64,000 nucleotides of DNA from Snodgrassella sp945267035 (GTDB lineage Bacteria; Pseudomonadota; Gammaproteobacteria; Burkholderiales; Neisseriaceae). The notes beneath the pieces are model-generated. The model ran no database searches. It saw nothing but the letters and a program-made list of their open reading frames with translations, and was not told the DNA's origin. The DNA is taken from the NCBI RefSeq assembly GCF_026535915.1, contig NZ_JAFNPF010000001.1, forward strand, positions 186,001 through 250,000, read 5' to 3'. A program made the position numbers and the translations under genes. Below, one piece after another: positions 1 through 8,962 of the stretch (position 1 is its first letter; the number at the start of each line of letters is the position of its first letter).

Positions 1-123
1 TCGTTATTGCAAGCGTGTTGATGGATATAACATTAAGTCAAATTACCACGTGATTTCTATCATCATAACATTTATTATTAATCATGAGCTGTCATTGGAT
101 AGAAATTCGGTGTGTTTACAGGT

Positions 124-339
124 TTAATCAATTATGTCTATTATCTGACCTTCAAAGTCAATACAATCGCCTGCTATCAGTTTTGCAGTTTTTCTGGTTT
201 CTGCCTGCCCATTGCGCTGAACCAAACCGGCACTGATCACTTGTTTTGCTCGTCCGCCGCTTTCGACTATTCCAGTCAGTTTTAACAAATCGCATAATGC
301 TATGTGAGGATGACCTTCGAGTTTAAATTGTTGTTTCAT
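124..339 (-). CDS. ybcJ: YbcJ-like S4-domain RNA-binding protein
   Basis: A 71-residue protein that is essentially one S4 RNA-binding domain. The segment HPHIALCDLLKLTG, the G-x-AK turn and the VQRNGQAETRK hairpin follow the Escherichia coli YbcJ pattern over the whole length. S4 domains bind structured RNA; the target of YbcJ-type proteins is not known, so the role here is only RNA binding by family. The ATG is preceded on the minus strand by AAAGGCAAACTCA, a usable ribosome site. It stands alone, divergent from argE. The full length matches the family, so no truncation is suspected. Confidence 0.85.
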   Translation of the reverse strand: MKQQFKLEGHPHIALCDLLKLTGIVESGGRAKQVISAGLVQRNGQAETRKTAKLIAGDCIDFEGQIIDIID

Positions 340-463
340 TGAGTTTGCCTTTCTTTATTTCCTTATTGTAGCTGGTATCATGGTTTAATAGGGTATTGTT
401 GTGTATACAGCCCAACAGTTGACTTCAATAAGTCGTGCATGGGCTAAGTTAAAGGAGTGTGTC

Positions 464-1621
464 GTGGATAGTGTTGCATGGCTAAAAAAATTAATTGGTT
501 TTGATACCACCAGCAGAAGCAGTAATATGGATTTAATCAACCATGTAGCCAATTATTTGGAGAATCAAGGATTATCGCCTTGGTTATCGCTTAATGCCCA
601 GGGTAATAAAGCCAATTTATTTGTTACCCTTCCCGCGGCAGATGGTCAGACAAATGGAGGTATTGTCCTATCTGGACATACCGACGTTGTGCCTGTTGAT
701 GGGCAGCAATGGTTATCAGATCCTTTCGTCGCGGATATTCGCGATCAGCGCCTGTATGGCCGAGGCAGTAGCGATATGAAAGGGTTTATAGCCTGCGTAT
801 TGGCGGCGGTGCCGGCGATGCTGTCGACAAAATTAACCAAGCCCTTGCATATTGCGCTTTCTTACGATGAAGAAATTGGTTGTTTGGGTGCACCAGTCAT
901 GCTAGCTGAATTAGCCAAGCGCGATTTGCAACCACAATATTGTATTGTCGGAGAACCCACTTCAATGCAAATGGTGATTGCGCATAAAGGGATCCATACT
1001 TTTTGCTGTGAAGTTCACGGCAAAAATGCCCACTCTTCCTTGACCCCACAAGGAGTCAATGCCATCGAATATGCAGCTAAACTGATCGTGTTTATTAATC
1101 AGTTGGCACAACAGCTACAGTCGCGAGCCGATCTGGATCATGCTTTTGACGTACCATTTGCCACCGTGTCAACGGGTATGATTCGAGGCGGTACCGCCAT
1201 CAATATTGTGCCAGAATATTGTGCATTCGAATTTGATTATCGCAACTTGCCGCATATGACCGTAGCAGAATTGATCCAACCTATAAAGGATTATATTCAA
1301 AAGGAAATTTTACCTGCTATGCAGGCTGTTGCGCCTGAAGCTAAAGTTGAATTAACCCATCATGTGCAAGTTCCGGCTCTAAATGATGCAGCTAATGCAA
1401 AATTGCATGAGCTAGTGATGCACTTAGTCGATGATAAACAGAGATCTAAGGTTGCTTACGCTACGGAGGGCGGTCAGTTCCAAAATAGTGGCATCCAAAC
1501 CGTTGTTTGTGGTCCGGGTAGCATCAGTGTGGCGCATAAAGCAAATGAATTTATAGAGCTGGCGCAACTAAATCGCTGCGATCGATTTTTAGGTGAATTA
1601 ATCAAAAGTCATCGTAGCTGA
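464..1621 (+). CDS. argE: Acetylornithine deacetylase (M20 family)
   Basis: Hydrolyses N-acetylornithine to ornithine and acetate in cytoplasmic arginine synthesis. M20 metallopeptidase signatures are visible: SGHTDVVPV (metal His and catalytic Asp, about residues 71-79), YGRGSSDMKG with the bridging Asp (about 104), and SYDEEIGCLG with the general-base Glu (about 136). The frame is open from a GTG at 401, but I place the start at the GTG at 464: AAAGGAG lies 7 bases upstream, and the product (385 residues) then begins just before the conserved LIGFDTTS, as in typical ArgE. The extra 21 residues from 401 look non-conserved. No other arg gene is nearby. DapE is an alternative within M20, but the motif spacing and SYDEE segment favour ArgE. 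Confidence 0.88.
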   Translation: MDSVAWLKKLIGFDTTSRSSNMDLINHVANYLENQGLSPWLSLNAQGNKANLFVTLPAADGQTNGGIVLSGHTDVVPVDGQQWLSDPFVADIRDQRLYGRGSSDMKGFIACVLAAVPAMLSTKLTKPLHIALSYDEEIGCLGAPVMLAELAKRDLQPQYCIVGEPTSMQMVIAHKGIHTFCCEVHGKNAHSSLTPQGVNAIEYAAKLIVFINQLAQQLQSRADLDHAFDVPFATVSTGMIRGGTAINIVPEYCAFEFDYRNLPHMTVAELIQPIKDYIQKEILPAMQAVAPEAKVELTHHVQVPALNDAANAKLHELVMHLVDDKQRSKVAYATEGGQFQNSGIQTVVCGPGSISVAHKANEFIELAQLNRCDRFLGELIKSHRS

Positions 1622-2458
1622 TTCTGTATTAATTTTGTACCTTAACGATAACTGGTTATGACTAATCTGAAATAAACAAACTAGTCAAAGTTGCAATTTT
1701 TATCTTTTAAATGGCATGGCTAGTTATAGTTCAGGCGTTGTTCATCTTAAGAGTCGATAAATAAAGGGTTATTTAAGCCAATAGATCACGAGGTACCCAA
1801 CTATACTGACTAAAATTCAGATATGAAGGGGATTTTGCCACTCCAAAATGCTTGGACGACTAGCGAAGATTAAGAGGAAGTAATCATTGCTGGATCAACA
1901 GCATAGTAGAATTGATTAAAGATTTATTTAAAAAATAGTGATGTAATTTTTCAAGAATATAAAATCAAAATTAGTGATAAAAAGCGCCTTTTGAGGTGAA
2001 GCAAGTTCTATAATTAAATTAGAACTTGATGACGATTCCTTTTAATTTATATATTGTACTGGGAGATTAGAAAGAGAGGGAAAGGTATTAGTGACGTCTA
2101 TAGATTGTCCTAATGGGTTAATCACCGAAAAAATTACACGATAAACAAATAATAAAATGGTTGATGTTAACATTAGCCCACTAAATGGTTTGAATATACT
2201 GTTTGAACACAATTTTAAATTAAAAAATTCTCTGGGATATTTCCTAGGCCAGTGATGAATCTTATGATCTAAATTGGGAATGATGTGTTGCTAATAAAAA
2301 TAAAATAATTGGCAGTAATCACCCATTTTCAGTTGTAGAAACAAAGTATCATGGTTAAATAGTTCACAGATGATTTTTTTTGTACTATTTTTAATTCTTA
2401 GCAGGTAATGAAACCAGCTTGATAGGTGATAAACCATCTTAAACCAAGACGGCGTTAG
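1622..2458. other. Gene-poor AT-rich stretch
   Basis: About 840 bases with no convincing reading frame on either strand. The AT content rises sharply after argE and stop codons are dense in all frames. It leads directly into the broken toxin gene that follows, so it may be the decayed body of that gene, but I could not recognise protein fragments in it. Confidence 0.5.
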
Positions 2459-2749
2459 GTCAAAATTCTAAGCTTAGAAACCGTACCTCATGATGAAAAA
2501 GTTTATAATTTTAATGTACAGGACAACGAAAACGATTAAGTTACCGAAGAAAAAATTAGGGTGCATTATGGGTATAAGGGAAGAATAGGGCGACAAAAAG
2601 GTAATGCTTCAAGAAATAACCAGGCTCAAAATAAACAGTTTAGAGATCTAGCAAATAAACACAATTTAACTAAAGATCAACTAAGAAAGAGATATAATTT
2701 TCTAGCAGGTGAGGGTTTGGGCTGTCATGAAAAAGTATATTCAAGCTAA
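2459..2749 (+). pseudogene. Remnant of a Hint-linked polymorphic toxin C-terminus
   Basis: One reading frame, interrupted by TAA at 2537-2539, encodes LSLETVPHDEKVYNFNVQDN, then after the stop VTEEKIRVH, then a tail with NKQFRDLANKHNLTKDQLRK and GEGLG. The first part matches the last strands of a pretoxin Hint (intein-like) domain, usually ending VYNF-V-x-NHTYYV-VHN. The second part resembles the NKQF...LTKDEIRRLHDEISG...GYHE signature common at the end of Rhs, CDI or Maf-type toxins. The Hint end followed at once by a toxin tail is the expected order. The stop codon, the lost start and the altered last codons show that it is not functional. Which toxin class it belonged to cannot be decided. 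Confidence 0.6.
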
Positions 2750-2788
2750 AATCCAAGCAGTTGAAATATAGATTTAAGTTTGGATTAG

Positions 2789-3121
2789 ATGAAGGGTGTT
2801 GCTCGTGGGTATCTTGTTCATATTGTCACCTTCGCAGACGACAATATAATCTCATTGCGCTGCCTTGATAGTGCCCTAGGTGTATCTACTTTAATTAGGA
2901 ATAGTCGGTGTTGGGAGCTACATGATGCAGTTTATAAATATGCAGTTTTAAACACTAATGAATCTAGAGATTGTTACATACAATATTTAGCGTTGACAGA
3001 GGGTTACTTAAATTGGAGTTCTATAAAAGGATGGGAAAGAAATAATGAGAAAAGAGATAGGAAAAATAGGATTGAGACCCGTAGAAGTAGAGCTACTACT
3101 AGAAGTAGAGCTACTAGTTAA
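2789..3121 (+). CDS. Hypothetical protein with C-terminal tandem repeat
   Basis: A 110-residue open frame just downstream of the toxin remnant, a position usual for immunity genes. I recognise no family. The last residues are RRSRATTRSRATS, produced by a two-copy 18-base direct repeat, which makes the C-terminus look artificial. There is no clear ribosome site before the ATG at 2789. It may be an intact immunity-like gene, a chimera of decayed frames, or no gene at all. Confidence 0.25.
   Translation: MKGVARGYLVHIVTFADDNIISLRCLDSALGVSTLIRNSRCWELHDAVYKYAVLNTNESRDCYIQYLALTEGYLNWSSIKGWERNNEKRDRKNRIETRRSRATTRSRATS
3081..3118 (+). repeat. Two-copy 18-bp tandem direct repeat
   Basis: The unit AGAAGTAGAGCTACTA plus two bases occurs twice head to tail and differs only at the end (ACTACT versus ACTAGT). 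It lies in frame at the 3' end of the preceding open frame and adds the repeated peptide RSRAT. The unit length is a multiple of three, so copy-number change would keep the frame. Confidence 0.7.
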
Positions 3122-3150
3122 TAATATTCAAAATAAATAAATAAAGTAAA

Positions 3151-3492
3151 ATGAAATATATATTAATAATATTTAGTTTTTTGCTAATAGGATGTGCAAA
3201 TAACAAAATTTCAGGTATTTATTTAATATCTGATAACAAAATTTGTAATGAATCCATAAAAATAGAGTTAAAAAAGGATTCATTTTTTATATATGAAGGA
3301 GTTAATTTAAAAGGTAAAGGAATATATAAATTAATTGAAGATAATAGTAATACTTATTTGCAGATGAACTCAATTGAAGGGCTTTATAAAAGGGATTCCA
3401 TAATTATACAAAATTACGGTAACTCAATGAATGAATTTGTACTTTTCTCAGAATGTGATGCAAAATATTTGTACTTCATAAAGCAACAATAA
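3151..3492 (+). CDS. Small predicted lipoprotein
   Basis: A 113-residue protein with a lipoprotein signal: MK, a hydrophobic core and the lipobox LLIGC with the lipidated Cys at residue 15. The rest is short beta-prone strands (SGIYLIS, KDSFFIYEG, KGIYKLI) and probably folds as a small periplasmic beta domain. I recognise no family. It is very AT-rich and follows the toxin remnant, so an immunity lipoprotein for a periplasm-acting toxin is one possible reading, but only position and signal peptide support it. No ribosome site of note precedes the ATG. Confidence 0.55.
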   Translation: MKYILIIFSFLLIGCANNKISGIYLISDNKICNESIKIELKKDSFFIYEGVNLKGKGIYKLIEDNSNTYLQMNSIEGLYKRDSIIIQNYGNSMNEFVLFSECDAKYLYFIKQQ

Positions 3493-4749
3493 GTTAATAA
3501 AATTTGTACTGATAAGAATAGAGAGGTTTATGAGGATCATATTTCTACTTTTTTTATCCAATAAAGAGATGACTGGATACGTATCTGCGTCTCTTTGAGA
3601 GAAAAGATACAGGAACGCATGAGAAATCTTAACTAAAAATGTAGCAGTATCTATACAGTCAGCGCAATTAATAGATCACAGAGTTACCGTCACTAATAGA
3701 TTAATCATGAATCCAATATAGCTCTATACATATTTGCCTTTCTGCTTAGATTTCGGCAAGGTTTGGCAACGTGGCAAAGTTAATCTCAACCAGCGCCGTT
3801 CAATATTTTTCTCAGGCACTGGTCATATTACTGCTATATACCTGAGCCAAGATTGAATTCATGACATTCAGTCCGATTAATGATTAATCATTTGAACCAT
3901 ACACAATCAATACAGACAAACAGGGTTGAGATGGGATTGAGAAGGTATTTAAAATTCTTATATAATTTTTATGCAAATATAATAGTACAATTAATTAGCG
4001 CATGCTTATTAATTTGACATAAAATGAGTCAGAAAATAAAATATTAAATTATGATAATGCAATATTTATAGGTTAATTTAATCTAATTTAATGATCAATC
4101 ATTAAAAAATAAGATATTGCTTAAAATTAATTGAGATACATTTTAATACTTATAATGGACAACCAGCAAAAAATTGACAGCTATAGCCATATAATATCTG
4201 TTGTATCCACTTTATTACTCATTACCCCGTTCTTAAAAAAAATAAAATTGCTTTTAAAAAAGGCTTATTGCTCTTGAGCTTAGTTGCTTTGCAGCTTGAA
4301 AAATCAAGGACGAAATGAAAAAATTGAATCCAGGTCAGTAGATATTATTTTGATCGTGAAGATAAGTAGTCTAAATGCAAAAAGCCTGGTTCTGCCTTAA
4401 AAAAGCAAAAGAACCAGGAAACATAGACAAACAAACTTTTATTCTGTTATCAGTAAAGCTAACTATATGTTTTGAAAAAAAATCCTCAATATTAGCTTTA
4501 ATGAATCGAGAATATATAAAAATATTAATTGCATATATATTTGTTCCTACAAATTGTTTTATGAAATGTAAAGTTACAATCCAAGTCGAATTTTTAATAC
4601 GATATTAATAAATTAATCTAATCAGTTGCTAAAATTGCCATATTTATATGTTTATAAACAGGCAATCCATCATAATTTAGTCAGAATCAATAAGGATCAA
4701 ATGTTGATGCATCCTTACTGCATGAAGGTACAAGCATTTTTCTTGCAAC
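3493..4749. other. Non-coding, very AT-rich stretch
   Basis: About 1.25 kb without a supportable gene. A 77-residue frame at 4375-4608 has no ribosome site and reads as low-complexity sequence. The one structured element I see is an inverted repeat CCTGGTTC/GAACCAGG between about 4384 and 4418, without a convincing T-run. Confidence 0.5.
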
Positions 4750-5100
4750 CATCAATTTTCAATGCAAACCATCGCCGGAGGAAACAGGCGTAGCATGTAC
4801 GCTTCGAGATAGCGTAAAGCTACAATAAACATAGTCATAAAACAGCCTTTCCTGATTATTCCTGTTACACCGCTGTTGTGCTTCCAGACACAATGGGCGG
4901 CAGAAGAATGGCAAGGCTGGAAGACCGTTAATCAGAACCGGCAGGCGTGAGCCTCCCTGCCATCGTCTGCCATTGTGGGCATGCAATGACTTGGTGTTCG
5001 GACAAAGAAGCCAAGATATAAACCTTAGCATCCAGTCCGTCCGATATAACAGCCTTCCAGAGCTGCCCGTATTTACGGATACGGGACGATCATCATACTT
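4750..5100 (-). other. Isolated GC-rich patch with overlapping small minus-strand frames
   Basis: About 350 bases of markedly higher GC lie inside several kilobases of AT-rich desert. On the minus strand there is a 90-residue frame (4759-5031) and, overlapping in another frame, a 28-residue frame at 4752-4838 beginning MTMFIVALRYLEAYMLRLFP with AGGAAAGG upstream. A third frame reads ACPQWQTMAGRLTPAGSD. Overlapping arginine- and proline-rich short frames of this style recall small cell-division-inhibitor-like genes of prophages, but I cannot confirm that. Inverted repeats GGCAGG/CCTGCC and CCGTAT/ATACGG suggest RNA structure. The base composition is the firm observation; the function is unknown. 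Confidence 0.35.
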
Positions 5101-6316
5101 TGTAAGAATTTATTTTGTCAATATATTGTTAATAAAAAAACTGTTTAAGTAATTAATGTTGTTGTATTCGTTAATAAAAATTCCTTTTGTAAATTGAAAT
5201 TTCTGAATATAAGGTATTATTTTAATTGAAATAATTATAAAATTTGATCTAGTTTCTTTTGTATTAATATATAAATTAACTTGATTCATATAGGGTTTTA
5301 GAAATTAATGAACTGTATATTTTAAGTATTCATGTTCTTCAATATAAGGTTTTTGGTGTTTTAAACCAATAAATTACATTTTGTTATTAAGTTTAATAGT
5401 TAACATAAAATGAGTTATAACATTTTTTTTAATGTTGAAAGTTGAGTATATTTCTGTCGCAAGTTAACTTGTTAATATTCAATTTCTGTGTAAATTAATG
5501 TTTATTTGACCAAATATATCTATTCATCATTATATTTAATATTGGTTTTGTCAACTCAAATACTGAATCAAATTGGTATTAATGATTAAAAATAATATGT
5601 TATGACGGAACATATTGTCTATTATAATTTATTTGTGCTCAAATGGAATACTTTGAACTACTTAATGACGTATCAATACTCATTAAAAATTTAAATAATA
5701 TTTTATTTTTATGCAGTATATATGGGAATCAACAAATGATTGGGGAGTATGTTCAGTGAACACATAGTTTGTTGAATGGATAGATGTAGAGGATCATTAT
5801 TCCGCGGAAAAGTACAAAATATCAATAGAAAAAACAAGCTACAGGTTATTGTTAATTAGTTTAATTAGCTAAATAGTTTTCTGCATTAGTTCGTTATCAG
5901 CAAAACGAGTCATTATCAGAATTACCATATTTGGGTTTAAGTTTGTTGCTGTGGTTCAGTGATTTGAGAAGACTAAAAATTTAGCTGAAGAGAGAAATGG
6001 GTTTTATGGGGCTTTACTATTTCATGAAAAATAGATTGCATTGTGTATGGTACTCGGTTGTAAATTCAATTTGTTATGTTGTGTAGCATGAAAATTGGCT
6101 ATTTTCTGTCAAATCTAACTATGTGATCAGGGTGATGGTAGTAACCTCTATTTTTAAGATCACTCAATAGATGGGGTGATTCACTAGCAATGATATTTAT
6201 CAAATACAAGCTTATAAGTTTATGTTAATGATAAAATTTGATTTAGCTTCAATTTATACCAAATATAATTAAAGACCTTAATTTTATCTGTTATGATAGC
6301 TGAAAGATGAATTTTA
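5101..6316. other. AT-rich intergenic stretch
   Basis: About 1.2 kb in which I see no supportable gene. Around 5714-6030 the plus strand gives short peptide stretches broken by stops (for example an opening MQYIWESTNDWGVCSVNT). These could be the last trace of a decayed gene, but I do not recognise them. Confidence 0.5.
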
Positions 6317-7384
6317 TTGGAAACTGATGTGCTGTTTTTTTATAGTTGTTTATCATTGTTTTTAAGCATCAATTTGGTTAATGCTCAGACAAATCAAGGT
6401 GTCTACTTTGAAGATGAAGATTGGCATATTGTGTGCGATAATACATTGACTTGTCGTGCTGTTGGCTTTGATCATCAAGAGCCAACCAGAGAATTGGATT
6501 CAAGAATTTCAATCTTATTAGTCCGTAAAGCGGGTGCTAATCAATCATTGAGTGGTTACGTCAGAATAAAAGATGACGAAATCGAGCAGCTAAGTGATAC
6601 CCCTATAACTGTTGCAGTCAATAATCAAGTATTAGGTACCGTAAAAACGGATGATGAGCCCTATGAATTACGGCCAAAGCAAATTTCATCAATTATTTCA
6701 GCTTTAAAAAGCAATGATAAAACGGTAAGTTTTCAGCAAAATAATAACACATGGCGAATATCGAATGCGGGATTTAACGCCGTTATGTTAAAGATGGATG
6801 AAGTGCAAGGTCGCATTGGTACGATAGGTGCCATTATAAAAACGGGCAATAAAGACGAGTCCCACGTTTATCCATCTATTCCTGCCCCTATAATAAAAAA
6901 AGCTGCGGTTATCAGCCCTAAACACAGTCAAAAACTGACGCTCGATGAAGTGATAAGGCGTTTCCCCGATTTTGAAACACATTATAAAAATGAAGCGGAT
7001 TGTTTTTTAGATTTATCTCAATCTGCTGAAGAGACCTACAAACCAACATTTCAGCTATTTGCATTAAACAAAGATAATGATTTACTTGCTGCCTCTTGCT
7101 TGTTAGGAGTTTACAATTCTGGTGAAGCGTATTGGGTTATCCCAAAAGGTACGTCTGCCAATAAGAATGAGATTAAATTTGTTACGCGTTGGGGTACCGA
7201 CTATAGTGATGGTAAAATCTCAGAAATACAAAAAACACGGGGCATCGGAGATTGCTGGAGTCGCATATATTGGACATGGAATGGACAGCAATTTTTGCGT
7301 TCTTCAGATATTACAACTGGACCTTGTCGCGGTTTTGATGATGGTACTTGGGAGCTGCCTTATTTTGTAAGCGAAATAGAATGA
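6317..7384 (+). CDS. DUF1176-family exported protein
   Basis: A 355-residue protein with a signal peptide (hydrophobic stretch FFYSCLSLFLSINLVNA, cleavage likely after VNA). The mature start DWHIVCDNTLTCRA is the hallmark of DUF1176 proteins. Later parts keep family features: the DGKISEIQKTRGIGDCWS segment and the closing GPCRGFDDGTWELP, with paired cysteines likely to form disulfides in the periplasm. The function of DUF1176 is not established. The open frame begins at a TTG; GTG at 6329 is an alternative start right before the hydrophobic core, and neither has a strong ribosome site. It is flanked by a long AT-rich desert and a hairpin shared with hpt. Confidence 0.75.
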   Translation: METDVLFFYSCLSLFLSINLVNAQTNQGVYFEDEDWHIVCDNTLTCRAVGFDHQEPTRELDSRISILLVRKAGANQSLSGYVRIKDDEIEQLSDTPITVAVNNQVLGTVKTDDEPYELRPKQISSIISALKSNDKTVSFQQNNNTWRISNAGFNAVMLKMDEVQGRIGTIGAIIKTGNKDESHVYPSIPAPIIKKAAVISPKHSQKLTLDEVIRRFPDFETHYKNEADCFLDLSQSAEETYKPTFQLFALNKDNDLLAASCLLGVYNSGEAYWVIPKGTSANKNEIKFVTRWGTDYSDGKISEIQKTRGIGDCWSRIYWTWNGQQFLRSSDITTGPCRGFDDGTWELPYFVSEIE

Positions 7385-7466
7385 TCTTTATCTAGCGATA
7401 TTCACACGAAGTTGTGTGATCAGTCTGTTTGCCGCCCTCATGCAAATGTGGTTAAACCATTAAGCG

Positions 7467-7508
7467 AACTGAAGCAGAAAAGGGTGATGCTGGATTTCTA
7501 CTTCAGTT
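7467..7508 (-). terminator. Hairpin between DUF1176 gene and hpt
   Basis: Fourteen-base arms (7467-7480 and 7495-7508) pair fully in the minus-strand RNA with one G-U pair; on the plus strand there is one A-C mismatch. The hairpin sits just past the hpt stop codon. There is no good T-run, so termination is a guess. Confidence 0.35.
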
Positions 7509-7537
7509 TAATCATGTTGAAAGTGCAAACTAATTCG

Positions 7538-8104
7538 TTATTTCTCTGCCATTGCGTAGATTTCGTCCAGATTACGCCATTTCCCTTCAGCATCCATGCC
7601 GTAGCCAAATACATATCGGTTCGGGACATCCAGGCCGACAAAATCTGCGGTAATTGGTTTGGGTTTCCCAATTAATTTATTAGCAAAAACAGCAGTAGAA
7701 CAGCTTGCCGCTCCGATCTGCATGATCTGTTTTTTTACCGCAGCCAGTGTATGTCCTTCATCCAGTATGTCATCTAGTACCAACACATGTCGACCAACTA
7801 CAGCATTTTGCGGCGCACGCAGCCATTGATAATTGCCGCCTTGAAGTTTGTCGCCATAGCGAGAAATGTGTATGTAGTCAAAATCCAGCGGAAAGCGCAG
7901 CAGTGGTAAAAGTTTTCCGGTAAATACCACTGCTCCGCCCATGACGGGCAAAACTAGCGGATATTTGTCACCAAGGGTAATGGTGATTTCTTTGGCCATG
8001 CGTTCTAATTGAGCTTCGCAGCTAGAACGATCAAATAATAGGTCGGCTGCATCTAGCATTGCCTGAGTTTCAGCACGTTTGTGACTTAAATCTATTGTAC
8101 TCAT
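7538..8104 (-). CDS. hpt: Hypoxanthine-guanine phosphoribosyltransferase
   Basis: Purine salvage enzyme joining hypoxanthine or guanine to PRPP to give IMP or GMP in the cytoplasm. The PRPP-binding signature VLVLDDILDEGHTL lies at about residues 107-120, with the conserved DD pair and the catalytic-base Asp (D115). Upstream, LPVMGGAVVFTGKLLP is the PPi-loop region, and FVGLDVPNRYVFGYGMD near the C-terminus is the base-binding region of HPRT-type enzymes. The length of 188 residues suits the bacterial family. It is monocistronic on the minus strand. Purine selectivity among hypoxanthine, guanine and xanthine cannot be fixed from motifs alone. Confidence 0.9.
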   Translation of the reverse strand: MSTIDLSHKRAETQAMLDAADLLFDRSSCEAQLERMAKEITITLGDKYPLVLPVMGGAVVFTGKLLPLLRFPLDFDYIHISRYGDKLQGGNYQWLRAPQNAVVGRHVLVLDDILDEGHTLAAVKKQIMQIGAASCSTAVFANKLIGKPKPITADFVGLDVPNRYVFGYGMDAEGKWRNLDEIYAMAEK

Positions 8105-8495
8105 TTAGGAATGATCAAGGTATTAGATGAAATAGGGTTATCAAGCTATAACTAGCCTACTGAGGTTTGGCTGAAGTGTACAGTTAAAAATTGCAAATAA
8201 TAAGGTTGTTTGGTCTGTTTGTGAATCCAATCAGAACGCTTTTGCGCTGGTTAGGTCAATTGTGATGCAAATGGTTTAAAAGCTGAATTTTGCATTCTTC
8301 GGGGTAAAGGCGGATTTTATGCTCATATCAAACAAATTTGAAGTCTGTTTGATAAGGCGTCATGGAATTAGTTAGTTTTAAATAGAATTAATTTGCATAA
8401 AATGGATTACCGCCTTGGCAATGAATGCTGGCTTCAGTTGCGCCAGAGTTGTTTCAGGGCTGGAGAAATTTTAATGTGTGGTTAATCTGACTGGG
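8105..8495. other. Intergenic region upstream of hpt
   Basis: About 390 bases with no coding frame of interest. It should carry the hpt promoter on the minus strand and the 3' end of the nrdDG transcript. I see no strong terminator hairpin. Confidence 0.5.
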
Positions 8496-8960
8496 TTAGC
8501 GTAAAAAGTGAATAATTTGATTACTGCTTCCACGCCAGACCAATGCTGGATCTTTAAGTTCCTGTATAAATTTGCCATCAATTAAGGTGTTAATTTCATC
8601 TACAATTTCTAATTGTGCGCTTGACAGTTCGCCTAGGGTATAGCCGGTCCACAACCAAATATCTTTGTTTGTTGTTTCCTGCTTAACACGTTGCACCAAA
8701 TGTAGGATAGCGGGTAAATTATGCGGGTGCAAAGGATCGCCACCGGTCAGGGACAAGCCCTGCCGGACGATTCTGCTGTCATTAAGATCTTGGATGATGC
8801 GATTTTCCATCTGCTGATCAAAAGGTTTGCCGGAATCTACCCGCCAGGTTGTGGCGTTGTAGCAACCCCGGCATTTGTGCTCGCAACCAGCCACAAACAA
8901 GGTGCAGCGGGTGCCGGGACCATTGACAACGTCAACCGGATAATACTGGTGGTAATTCAT
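8496..8960 (-). CDS. nrdG: Anaerobic ribonucleotide reductase activating protein
   Basis: Radical-SAM activase that installs the glycyl radical on NrdD. The protein starts MNYHQYYPVDVVNGPGTRC, nearly identical to E. coli NrdG, which sets the start at 8960 rather than the further in-frame ATG at 8978. The cluster motif CEHKCRGC (C26, C30, C33) gives the CxxxCxxC that binds [4Fe-4S], and LTGGDPLHP is the SAM-contact glycine motif. The ATG follows the nrdD stop by two bases, so the two are translationally coupled. The length of 154 residues equals the family norm. The very close likeness to enterobacterial NrdG could mean past transfer or strong conservation. Confidence 0.96.
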   Translation of the reverse strand: MNYHQYYPVDVVNGPGTRCTLFVAGCEHKCRGCYNATTWRVDSGKPFDQQMENRIIQDLNDSRIVRQGLSLTGGDPLHPHNLPAILHLVQRVKQETTNKDIWLWTGYTLGELSSAQLEIVDEINTLIDGKFIQELKDPALVWRGSSNQIIHFLR

Positions 8961-8962
8961 GT

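Noticed and set aside
4375..4608. 77-residue plus-strand open frame
   Set aside because: No ribosome site, low-complexity AT-rich coding, no family resemblance; it begins inside an inverted repeat.
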